From DAOTWP01 sp034435675 (GTDB taxonomy: Bacteria; Chloroflexota; Anaerolineae; Aggregatilineales; Phototrophicaceae), in contig DAOTWP010000113.1 in assembly GCA_034435675.1 (NCBI GenBank), positions 1-23,083 on the forward strand: a stretch of DNA of 23,083 nucleotides. The letters are read 5' to 3'. The notes below the pieces were generated by a model. That model was not told the DNA's origin, searched no databases, and saw only the letters and a program-made list of their open reading frames with translations. The translations under genes and the position numbers were made by a program. Below are positions 17,242 through 23,083 of this stretch, piece by piece. Within the stretch, counting starts at the first letter, position 1; every line of letters starts with the position of its first letter.

Positions 17242-17270
17242 CTTACAGCCTTGTGTGTTTGCGTTACAAT
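17242..17270 (+). promoter_or_regulatory. Candidate promoter of the S9 peptidase gene
   Basis: CTTACA (17242-17247) and TACAAT (17265-17270) are separated by exactly 17 bases, matching the sigma-70 consensus at 4/6 and 5/6. The predicted start is near 17277, giving an 80-base leader. It lies in the 137-base gap after the SH3b gene. Confidence 0.42.
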
Positions 17271-17337
17271 CAGGCAGCATCCGTTCTGTACCGCGAGTCG
17301 CGCCGCAGGGGGTGTGCCATCCTGCGTGCGCTGCCTG
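17271..17337 (+). repeat. Long-range inverted repeat in the S9 peptidase leader
   Basis: CAGGCAGC (17271-17278) is perfectly complementary to GCTGCCTG (17330-17337). The second arm ends 7 bases before the ribosome-binding site AGGAG (17345-17349). It could fold the 5' leader into a closed domain. With a 51-base loop, chance is a real alternative. Confidence 0.3.
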
Positions 17338-17355
17338 CCAAAAAAGGAGCTGCCC

Positions 17356-19206
17356 ATGCAGTCGCTAGACCTCTCCGAGAATGCCCGCTGGAAACAGCGC
17401 TTTCGTGCCGCGCGTCTGGGCACTGCCCAGCTTGCCGAAGCGAACCCGACACGCGGACTGGTGATTAGCAACCAGTCCGGCATCTTCCAGCTTTACGGCT
17501 GGGATGTGCCCACCGGGACGCTGCACCAGCTTACCGACCTGTCCACGGGGATCACCTTCGGCGGCATCTCACCGGATGGCGCATGGGTTTATTACCTGCA
17601 AGACGAGGGCGGCAGTGAAATCGGGCATTATGTGCGCGTGCCCTTTGGTGGCGGCACGCCGCAGGACATTACACCGCTGCTGAATCCGTATGCCTCGTGG
17701 TCATTGGGCGAGAATCGCGGCGGCGGCGTGCTGCTGTTCACCACTGCCAGCGAAAGCGGCTTTCAGGTGTTTATGCAGGACTGGCGCGTGCATGCGGACG
17801 ACGCTTCACCTGCCGATAAAGCGCCTGTGCCCCGCCTGCTGTATCGCGGTGAGCGGCTGCTGTTCAGCGCCGGGCTGTCGCACGATGCGGAACTGGCAGT
17901 TGTCGCCAGCAGCGAACACAGCGGCAAAAACGCCTTCAGCCTGATTGCGCTGGATCCACAGACCGGCAGCATTGTCGCGGAACTATATGACAAAGACGCC
18001 AGCATTACGCCGCTGATGTTTTCCCCTGTGCGCGGCGACCTGCGCGTGCTGGCGAACAGCGATGTCAGCGGGTTTGCGCGCCCGCTGTTGTGGCATCCGC
18101 GCTCGGGTGAACGATTTGATCTGCCGCTGGGCGATTTGCCCGGCGATGTCAGCGCATGGGATTGGTCGCCGGATGGGCAGAACATCCTGCTGTGCCAACT
18201 GCATCAGGCGCAGTACCACCTGCTGGTCTATCACCTGGCGGATGGCAGCCTGACCGTACTTGACCAGCACCCCGGCGGTACACTCGGTTGGGTGGGCGGC
18301 AGCGGCGGCGGCTTCTTCGCGCCGGATGGCGAAATCTTCGCGTTGTGGCAGGATGCCGCGCATGCACCTCGGTTGGTCGCGCTGGATGCCGCAGATGGCG
18401 CGGTCAAACGCACGGTGCTTTCCGCCGGGGATGTGCCGCGGGGGACACCCTGGCGCTCGGTGACATTTGCATCCGGAGATACGCAGATTCAGGCATGGCT
18501 GGCAGCCCCGCCCGGCGATGGTCCCTTCCCTACCATTCTGCACACACACGGCGGACCCACATCCGTCACTACCGAAATGTTTCACCCACTGGCGCAAACC
18601 TGGCTCGATCACGGTTTTGCTTTCATCAGCGTCAACTATCGCGGCTCGACAACGTTTGGCAAGGATTTTGAGCGCGCGATCTGGGGCAGGCTCGGCTCGG
18701 TTGAGGTGGAGGACATGGCGGCGGCATATGACTATGTGGTGCGTGCAGGCATCGCGCAGGCAGACGCCGTGCTGCTGACCGGTGGCAGTTATGGTGGCTT
18801 TCTGACGCTGCAAGCGCTGGGCAAACGCCCTGATCTGTGGGCAGGCGGCATGGCGCAGGTGGCAATTGCTGACTGGTGGCTGATGTACGAAGACCAGGCG
18901 GAAACGCTGCGCGGCTACCAGCGTGCTCTGTTTGGCGGTACGCCGCAGGATGTGCCGGAGGCGACCCGCGCCGCCAGCCCGATCACCTACGCGGCACAGG
19001 TTGCCGCCCCGCTGCTGGTTATCCAGGGCGAAAACGACACACGCTGTCCCGCGCGGCAGATGCGCGCCTACGAGGATACGCTCAAGGCACAGGGCAAAGA
19101 CATCACCGTTCACTGGTTTGATGCCGGGCACGGCAGCCGCGCCAACGAACAGCAGATCGAGCATATGGAGCTGATGCTGCGCTTCGCCTATCGAGTACTG
19201 GGTTGA
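17356..19206 (+). CDS. S9 family peptidase (prolyl oligopeptidase / acylaminoacyl-peptidase type)
   Basis: The protein has 616 residues. The N-terminal half (about 35-360) is a WD/TolB-like beta-propeller with repeated SPDG-type turns, such as ISPDGAWVYY and WSPDGQNILL. The C-terminal alpha/beta-hydrolase domain has HTHGGPTS (oxyanion region), VNYRGSTTFGKDF, the nucleophile Ser478 in GGSYGGF, Asp561 in GENDTRCP and His592 in DAGHGS. The triad is complete. The protein has no signal peptide and is probably cytoplasmic, cleaving short peptides or acyl-peptides. The frame stays open upstream to 17107, but that extension overlaps the SH3b gene. The ATG at 17356 has AGGAG (17345-17349) six bases before it, so it is taken as the start. 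Confidence 0.93.
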   Translation: MQSLDLSENARWKQRFRAARLGTAQLAEANPTRGLVISNQSGIFQLYGWDVPTGTLHQLTDLSTGITFGGISPDGAWVYYLQDEGGSEIGHYVRVPFGGGTPQDITPLLNPYASWSLGENRGGGVLLFTTASESGFQVFMQDWRVHADDASPADKAPVPRLLYRGERLLFSAGLSHDAELAVVASSEHSGKNAFSLIALDPQTGSIVAELYDKDASITPLMFSPVRGDLRVLANSDVSGFARPLLWHPRSGERFDLPLGDLPGDVSAWDWSPDGQNILLCQLHQAQYHLLVYHLADGSLTVLDQHPGGTLGWVGGSGGGFFAPDGEIFALWQDAAHAPRLVALDAADGAVKRTVLSAGDVPRGTPWRSVTFASGDTQIQAWLAAPPGDGPFPTILHTHGGPTSVTTEMFHPLAQTWLDHGFAFISVNYRGSTTFGKDFERAIWGRLGSVEVEDMAAAYDYVVRAGIAQADAVLLTGGSYGGFLTLQALGKRPDLWAGGMAQVAIADWWLMYEDQAETLRGYQRALFGGTPQDVPEATRAASPITYAAQVAAPLLVIQGENDTRCPARQMRAYEDTLKAQGKDITVHWFDAGHGSRANEQQIEHMELMLRFAYRVLG

Positions 19207-19304
19207 GCGCGCTGCGTCCGCCGCGTTCACCTTAAGGGTGCGCCGTGGGCTTCTGTCGTAAGATTAGGGTTAGCACAGCGTTTGATTCACCCGGAGGGGA
19301 ACAC

Positions 19305-19709
19305 ATGGCAATCGAACTGACGTGGGATAACCCGGAGCATACGATTCTGATTTATCGCTATACGGAGCGCAGTTTCACATGGGACGAAGTCTACACGGCA
19401 CTGGAACAGACTGAGCAAATGATCGCAGATACCCCCCACCCTGTTGGGCTGGTGGTCATGCTAGCGGCAAATCTCGAACTGCCCAAAAACGCGCTGGCGG
19501 TCGGGCGAACCACGATGCGTCAGTTGAAGAACTTAAGCTGCCACACGCTGGTGGTAGTAGGCATGAACACACTCTATCAGACGTTTACAGAACTCGCCAG
19601 TCGCCTGCTGCCCGGTGTGCTGCCCGATGCGAAGTATGTGCGCACACTGGATGAGGCGCGCGCGCTGTTGCAGCAGCATTATCCGCAAACCGGCAGCAAA
19701 GCAACCTGA
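19305..19709 (+). CDS. Small STAS/SpoIIAA-like domain protein
   Basis: The protein has 134 residues and no signal peptide. The pattern of a beta strand (TILIYRYTERSFTWDEV), a helix with EQTEQMIADTP, a hydrophobic strand (VGLVVMLAAN), a helix after LPKNAL, a hydrophobic strand (HTLVVVGMN) and a C-terminal DEARALLQQH helix resembles the SpoIIAA/SEC14-like STAS fold seen in small proteins of Chloroflexota and Bacteroidota. Assignment to that family is by pattern only. The frame extends upstream to 19245, but ATG 19305 has GGAGGGG (19293-19299) five bases upstream and is preferred. It sits 98 bases after the S9 gene. That gap has only a weak CACC/GGTG hairpin (19228-19240) and no clear terminator. 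Possible role: a regulatory or lipid-binding module. Confidence 0.72.
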   Translation: MAIELTWDNPEHTILIYRYTERSFTWDEVYTALEQTEQMIADTPHPVGLVVMLAANLELPKNALAVGRTTMRQLKNLSCHTLVVVGMNTLYQTFTELASRLLPGVLPDAKYVRTLDEARALLQQHYPQTGSKAT

Positions 19710-19774
19710 TTGCAGGCGGCGCTGGCAGTGCCTGAATCTACCCGTTATGACAAACTGGCAGCAAGGATGCGTTC

Positions 19775-21340
19775 ATGTTTACACGGACCTGCATTTTGCT
19801 CTTTGTAATTGCCCTGCTGCATCCTGTGGAACTCGCTTTCGTGCAGAATCAGCCTGCTGACCCGCGTGCCTATGAGATCGGCATGCCTGTATTCACCGAC
19901 TTGTGGGTTGACCCCGTTAGCGGCGATGACACCAGCAGCGGCAGCAGTGCAGCGGATGCGCTGCGCACACTGGACGCGGCATGGCGCACCCTGCCGCAGG
20001 GCGAAACGCTGACAGCCGGCGTGCGCATTCTGCTGCTGCCCGGTGTCTATACTGCCGAGATGCTGCCCGGCTACTGGGAGGCGCGCTATGGCAGTTTCGA
20101 CGCGCCAATTGTCATTCAGGCAGCGCGCGGCGCGGGCACCGTGATTCTGCCTGCAATGAATGTCTACGATGTACGCTACCTGTACCTGCTTGACCTGACA
20201 CTGGAATCTGCTGATGAGAATGTCTTCCACTGCGAACGCTGCGACCATGTGCTGCTGCGCGGCATGACGCTGACCGGCACTAATCCCGACGGCGTTCACG
20301 AAACGATCAAAGTTAACCAGTCGCAGTATTTCTACATCGAAAACAGCGACATCTCCGGCACGTATGAAAACGCGATTGATTTTGTTGCCGTGCAGTACGG
20401 ACATGTGCTGGGCAGCCGCATTCACAACGCCGCCGACTCGTGCATCTATGTCAAAGGGGGTTCTGCCGACCTGCTCATCGAAGCGAACGAAATCTATGAC
20501 TGCGGCAACGCGGGCTTTCTCGCCGGGCAGGGCACGGGCTTTCAGTATATGGTGCCGCCGTGGCTGCATTATGAGGCATATGCCATCCGCTTTGTGAACA
20601 ATATCGTGCATGATACCTTTGGCGCGGGTGCGGGCGTGCAGGGCGGCTATAACATTCTGCTGGCGCACAACACGTTTTATCGTGTGGGCGAACGCAGTCA
20701 CCTGCTGGAAGTCTGGTTCGGGCTGCGTTCCTGCGACGGGCAGCCCGGCGACGACGGGCGCGAACGCTGCGCGCAGTATCTGGACATGGGCGGCTGGGGC
20801 ACAACAGCAGTGGACGACGGCGATAACTTTGTGCGCATTCCCAACCGGCATGTCTACATCCTCAACAATGTGTTCTACAACCCGCCCGGTTATCAAAGTG
20901 CCTGGCAGCACTTCTGGATTCCCGGTCCTTACGATGGCGCGGCGCAGGACGGCGCGAACGTACCCAACCCGGCGCGGGCGGATGATGACCTGTATATCGC
21001 GGGCAACCTGTTCTGGAATGGCGACACCACCATGCCGCTGGGCATTGAAGCCAGCAGCGAGGGCTGCCAGACGGATAATCGCACCTGCAATGCCGACCAA
21101 CTGCGTGCCGATAACGCCATTAACACGGTTGAGGCGCGGTTCGTGGACGCGGAACATGGCGACTTCCACTTTGCGCCTGATTTCGATCCGGTTTCAATTT
21201 ATTGCAACCTGCCCGATTTCACCTGGCAGGACGCGCCTGCCGGTGTGCCTGCGCCGCTGGAACCGCTGCGCCTGCCAGCGCTGGATTATGCGGGCGCTGT
21301 GCGCGGGTGTCCCGCCGCAGTTGGCGCCTATGCGGGCTGA
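19775..21340 (+). CDS. Secreted right-handed parallel beta-helix protein (pectate-lyase-like fold)
   Basis: The protein has 521 residues. The N-terminus has a hydrophobic signal sequence (about 5-22). The mature start WVDPVSGDDTSSG, followed by ALRTLDAAW, is the typical opening of beta-helix proteins of the polysaccharide-lyase-9-like or choice-of-anchor class (DP.SG.D...G then a TL..A motif). The body shows short repeated strands with Asn/Asp turns: FYIENSDISG, HVLGSRIHN, LLIEANEIYDCG, IRFVNNIVHDTFG, ILLAHNTFYRVG, VYILNNVFYN and LYIAGNLFWNG. It ends with a DYAGAVRGCPAAVGAYAG module, a motif often found at the end of such proteins. Likely extracellular carbohydrate binding or cleavage. I could not place catalytic residues, so enzymatic activity is unproven. 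AAGGA (19763-19767) lies 7 bases upstream of the ATG. Confidence 0.88.
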   Translation: MFTRTCILLFVIALLHPVELAFVQNQPADPRAYEIGMPVFTDLWVDPVSGDDTSSGSSAADALRTLDAAWRTLPQGETLTAGVRILLLPGVYTAEMLPGYWEARYGSFDAPIVIQAARGAGTVILPAMNVYDVRYLYLLDLTLESADENVFHCERCDHVLLRGMTLTGTNPDGVHETIKVNQSQYFYIENSDISGTYENAIDFVAVQYGHVLGSRIHNAADSCIYVKGGSADLLIEANEIYDCGNAGFLAGQGTGFQYMVPPWLHYEAYAIRFVNNIVHDTFGAGAGVQGGYNILLAHNTFYRVGERSHLLEVWFGLRSCDGQPGDDGRERCAQYLDMGGWGTTAVDDGDNFVRIPNRHVYILNNVFYNPPGYQSAWQHFWIPGPYDGAAQDGANVPNPARADDDLYIAGNLFWNGDTTMPLGIEASSEGCQTDNRTCNADQLRADNAINTVEARFVDAEHGDFHFAPDFDPVSIYCNLPDFTWQDAPAGVPAPLEPLRLPALDYAGAVRGCPAAVGAYAG

Positions 21341-21388
21341 TCCTGTAAGGCTGTGTGCCAACGGGGCGTCTGGAACATGCTTAGAACC

Positions 21389-21448
21389 TATCCATAAACC
21401 GGTCTTCCTGAACAAGAGGATTAGTTCCCTTGGCCGAGTTTACGGATA
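21389..21448 (-). repeat. Hairpin-forming inverted repeat upstream of the OsmC gene
   Basis: TATCCATAAAC (21389-21399) and GTTTACGGATA (21438-21448) pair over 11 positions. The single mismatch becomes a G-U wobble if the minus strand is transcribed. The loop holds most of the 33-base repeat shared with 22056-22088. It lies between the beta-helix gene and OsmC, so it may also act as a 3'-end structure. Confidence 0.4.
21391..21423 (-). repeat. Dispersed inverted repeat, copy A (left of the OsmC gene)
   Basis: Read on the minus strand, this 33-base stretch matches 22056-22088 (plus strand) at 28 of 33 positions without gaps. Both share TAATCC, CTTGTTCA and CGGTTTATG in the same order and spacing. 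Weaker similarity (AGTTC/GGTTC) continues past the end. Confidence 0.7.
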
Positions 21449-21479
21449 AATACTTAACAGGTTGTTTGGAAAGGATAGC

Positions 21480-21932
21480 ATGGCGATGTCGAAAGTGATT
21501 GCGCGCTTGAATGCCGACCAGAAGTATCGCACGGAAATCAGCACGCGCGGGCATACCTGGATTGCCGATGAACCGGAAGACTCTGGTGGCGACAACACAG
21601 GACCCACCCCCGTTGAAACGCTGCTGGGGGCGCTGGGCGCATGTGTGGCGATTACGCTTAAGCTCTACGCTGAACGCAAGGGCTGGAACCTGACCGGCGT
21701 GGAAACCTCGGTGGATTACCAGAAGCTCAAGGCAGCAGAATATTCTGCCTATCAGGGCGAGGCGCCTTTCGTCAACCATCTGAGCCAGCAGATTGTGCTG
21801 CACGGCGACCTGACCACTGACCAGCGTGAACGCCTGATGGAAATTGCCGAAAAATGCCCGGTTGCGCGTATCATCGCCGGACCTTCGTTTGTGGTCAAGG
21901 AACTGCTCGAAGGGGAAGCCCTGCCGGAGTAA
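21480..21932 (+). CDS. OsmC-family peroxiredoxin-like protein
   Basis: About 150 residues, the usual OsmC/YhfA length. The two redox cysteines are Cys55 in ETLLGALGACVAITL and Cys126 in AEKCPVARI, the hallmark arrangement for reduction of organic hydroperoxides by a Cys-based mechanism. The helix between (LKLYAERKGW) and the TGVETSVDY strand also fit the family. Cytoplasmic, with no signal peptide. Start: AAGGA (21471-21475) lies just before ATG 21480, and a second in-frame ATG at 21486 is possible. A TTG at 21462 is in frame but has no support. An inverted repeat pair flanks the gene (21391-21423 and 22056-22088). Whether it acts on peroxides or is a general thiol-dependent member cannot be told from sequence. 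Confidence 0.92.
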   Translation: MAMSKVIARLNADQKYRTEISTRGHTWIADEPEDSGGDNTGPTPVETLLGALGACVAITLKLYAERKGWNLTGVETSVDYQKLKAAEYSAYQGEAPFVNHLSQQIVLHGDLTTDQRERLMEIAEKCPVARIIAGPSFVVKELLEGEALPE

Positions 21933-22001
21933 GCAGCTATTTCTAAACCCCGGCAAGGGAATTATGCAATTCACAGATTTAATCGAACGACGTTTTTCCT
22001 G

Positions 22002-22023
22002 GGGTAGAAGCATGCTTCTACCC
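22002..22023. terminator. Perfect 22-base palindrome after the OsmC gene, possible terminator
   Basis: GGGTAGAAGCA is followed directly by its exact reverse complement, 69 bases after the OsmC stop codon. It could form a 9-bp stem with a 4-base CATG loop. A T-rich stretch (TTGTTTTCTTT) comes 15 or more bases later rather than immediately, so a classical intrinsic terminator is not certain. A second short palindrome, TACCGGTA (22024-22031), follows at once. Confidence 0.5.
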
Positions 22024-22055
22024 TACCGGTAACCTGATTGTTTTCTTTAAGAGCG

Positions 22056-22088
22056 TAATCCCCTTGTTCACGAAAATCGGTTTATGAA
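22056..22088 (+). repeat. Dispersed inverted repeat, copy B (right of the OsmC gene)
   Basis: Partner of copy A at 21391-21423, in opposite orientation (28 of 33 matches). Copy B also carries its own hairpin: CTTGTTCA (22063-22070) pairs with TGAACAAG (22085-22092) around a 14-base loop, a structure copy A does not share. Confidence 0.7.
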
Positions 22089-22092
22089 CAAG

Positions 22093-22402
22093 TTCCCGTT
22101 GTCTTGTCCGGTCATTCCCAGATTCTGCACTGACAATGTTACAGGGCGAGTCCAGCGCTCTGCCCGTAAACCGGTGCGATAACCCCGTCTCACAGAAACC
22201 TCCTGCCGCCAACGCTTCAGATGTTCCAAGCCGTTCCTGTAATTTCCAGTTTTATAGATTAACGGTAATTTTGCCTGCGACAGCGTAGAATAGAAGTTAT
22301 CCTTTAGTCATTTGCAGGGTGCATCAAACTCGGATACACGCTGCACCAGGATGCCGAACCTGTGACCGCGACACTGACGGTATCTTGTCTTGCGGAGGCC
22401 TC
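22093..22402 (+). other. Gene-free stretch before the right-hand signalling gene
   Basis: No convincing gene on either strand. Visible items are a partial further match to the repeat core (TAAACCGGT near 22168), an AT-rich zone at 22238-22270 with the direct repeat GTAATTT, and a GGTGCA/TGCACC inverted repeat (about 22318-22348). I could not assign a promoter with correct spacing, although one must lie here for the next gene. Confidence 0.5.
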
Positions 22403-23083
22403 ATGCGCGATCCCAGAATCCCGCCTCATAAAAATCATCGCGTCTTATTGGCTGCGATCCGCCGATTTCTGACGGTGCCTACGATTGAACCGGCGGATGC
22501 AGAGGCGCGCCAGCGTGCCCGGCTGCTGCTTTATATGCTGGTTATGCTGATCTTCAGCGGCATACTGATTCTGCTGGTGGAAGCGGTACTCAACCCCGGT
22601 GCGCTGGATGATTTCGATTACTGGCTGACGGCGGTGTTTTGCGTGGTGGGGGTATTTTTGCATCAGCTTGCCCGGCGTGGGCATACCGGCACGGCTGCCG
22701 CCCTGCTGATTGCGCTGTTGTTCGGGCTGGCAACCATCGCCCCCTTTGCTCCCGATAGCCTCAGTTCACTACCGTTTTATGTTACCATCCCGCTGCTGGT
22801 GACTACCCTGTTCTTCTCGGCACGCTGGACCTTTCGGCTCACGCTGCTGGCGGTGGCGGTGCCAGCCGTACTGCTGCTGTTCACCGGCGCTGCGCAGCGT
22901 GGCGAATGGCATCGGACCATCGAGAGTATCCTGTTTGTGCTCCCTGTTGGCGGTTTGCTGCTGGTCTTCGTCAAGTATCAAGCAGCGCTTGAACGCATCC
23001 ACCATGCCGAACTGCAAACCGCTTATGAGCGTGCTCACGCCTCCGAACGCTTGCTGGAACAGCACGTGCAGCAGCGCACGGAC
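22403..23083 (+). CDS. Membrane-spanning sensor protein, N-terminal part (probable histidine kinase)
   Basis: An open frame of 227 codons from ATG 22403 to the window end. CGGAGG (22393-22398) lies 4 bases upstream. After a short basic cytoplasmic start there are about six hydrophobic segments (for example LLLYMLVMLIFSGILILLV, WLTAVFCVVGVFL, ALLIALLFGLATI, a long pair after FYVTIPLLV, and ILFVLPVGGLLLVFV). A charged coiled-coil signalling helix then begins, ending in LLEQHVQQRTD. That linker style precedes PAS or HisKA domains in many kinases, and the N-terminal layout parallels the kinase at 8893. The catalytic part is outside the window, so a diguanylate cyclase or other output cannot be excluded. 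Confidence 0.82.
   Translation, partial: MRDPRIPPHKNHRVLLAAIRRFLTVPTIEPADAEARQRARLLLYMLVMLIFSGILILLVEAVLNPGALDDFDYWLTAVFCVVGVFLHQLARRGHTGTAAALLIALLFGLATIAPFAPDSLSSLPFYVTIPLLVTTLFFSARWTFRLTLLAVAVPAVLLLFTGAAQRGEWHRTIESILFVLPVGGLLLVFVKYQAALERIHHAELQTAYERAHASERLLEQHVQQRTD

Noticed and set aside
17107..17355. Upstream GTG extension of the S9 peptidase
   Set aside because: It overlaps the SH3b gene, has no ribosome-binding site and adds non-homologous sequence. ATG 17356 has a strong AGGAG.
17983..19230. A 415-residue minus-strand open frame
   Set aside because: Antisense to the S9 peptidase with its complete catalytic triad.
19228..19240. CACC/GGTG hairpin after the S9 gene as a terminator
   Set aside because: The stem is only about 4 bp and no T-run follows.
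19745..21169. A 474-residue minus-strand open frame
   Set aside because: Antisense to the beta-helix protein, which has a signal peptide, a ribosome-binding site and fold motifs.
21381..22013. A 210-residue minus-strand open frame over OsmC
   Set aside because: Shadow of the OsmC gene, whose two redox cysteines and length fit the family.
21391..22088. A complete insertion sequence or transposon around OsmC
   Set aside because: No transposase gene and no target-site duplication visible. Only the inverted repeat pair is supported.
22018..22212. A 64-residue minus-strand open frame in the gap after OsmC
   Set aside because: It consists mainly of palindrome and repeat sequence, with no ribosome-binding site or homology signal.

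Overview
The window is a GC-rich, gene-dense bacterial segment. It reads like a member of the Chloroflexota (Anaerolineae-like). That placement is an inference from gene style: very large secreted subtilases with prealbumin-like repeats, serine/threonine kinase-ATPase-TPR proteins, multi-PAS histidine kinases next to Rcp1-type regulators, and secreted SH3b and beta-helix proteins. There is no rRNA, tRNA or marker gene to confirm it.

Layout. Bases 1-4622 (minus strand) hold the N-terminal 1540 codons of a giant secreted subtilisin-like protease that runs off the left edge. A 506-base AT-rich divergent regulatory region (4623-5128) separates it from a plus-strand signalling block. This block contains a 1203-residue Ser/Thr kinase-ATPase-TPR protein (5129-8740), a membrane-bound histidine kinase with six PAS-like modules (8893-12477), a coupled Rcp1-like single-domain response regulator (12486-12932), a REC-GAF-histidine kinase (13067-14704) and a REC-histidine kinase (14715-15845). 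A mixed set follows: a secreted SH3b protein (16070-17218), an S9 prolyl-oligopeptidase-family peptidase (17356-19206), a small STAS/SpoIIAA-like protein (19305-19709), a secreted parallel beta-helix protein (19775-21340) and an OsmC-family protein (21480-21932). A 470-base gap then carries a perfect palindrome and one arm of an inverted repeat pair. The last gene (22403 to the right edge) is the membrane-sensing N-terminus of another signalling protein, probably a histidine kinase.

How the genes may work together. The kinases and receivers from 8893 to 15845 look like one operon. The spacing is an overlap or very short gap for HK/RR, 134 bases before the next gene, then 10 bases. None of its four proteins has a recognisable DNA-binding output, so the block looks like a protein-level signalling relay placed beside a Ser/Thr kinase. 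The kinase-ATPase-TPR protein next to a PAS histidine kinase resembles a split form of the fused kinase-AAA-GAF-histidine kinase proteins known in cyanobacteria and fungi. This is inference from architecture only.

Main non-coding signals: an 11-bp tandem direct repeat of PhoB/OmpR-box geometry upstream of the SH3b gene, a 33-base inverted repeat pair bracketing the OsmC gene, a perfect 22-base palindrome after OsmC, a four-copy 24-bp coding repeat in the protease, and several palindromes in the divergent intergenic region. No CRISPR array, IS element, transposase, tRNA or rRNA was seen.
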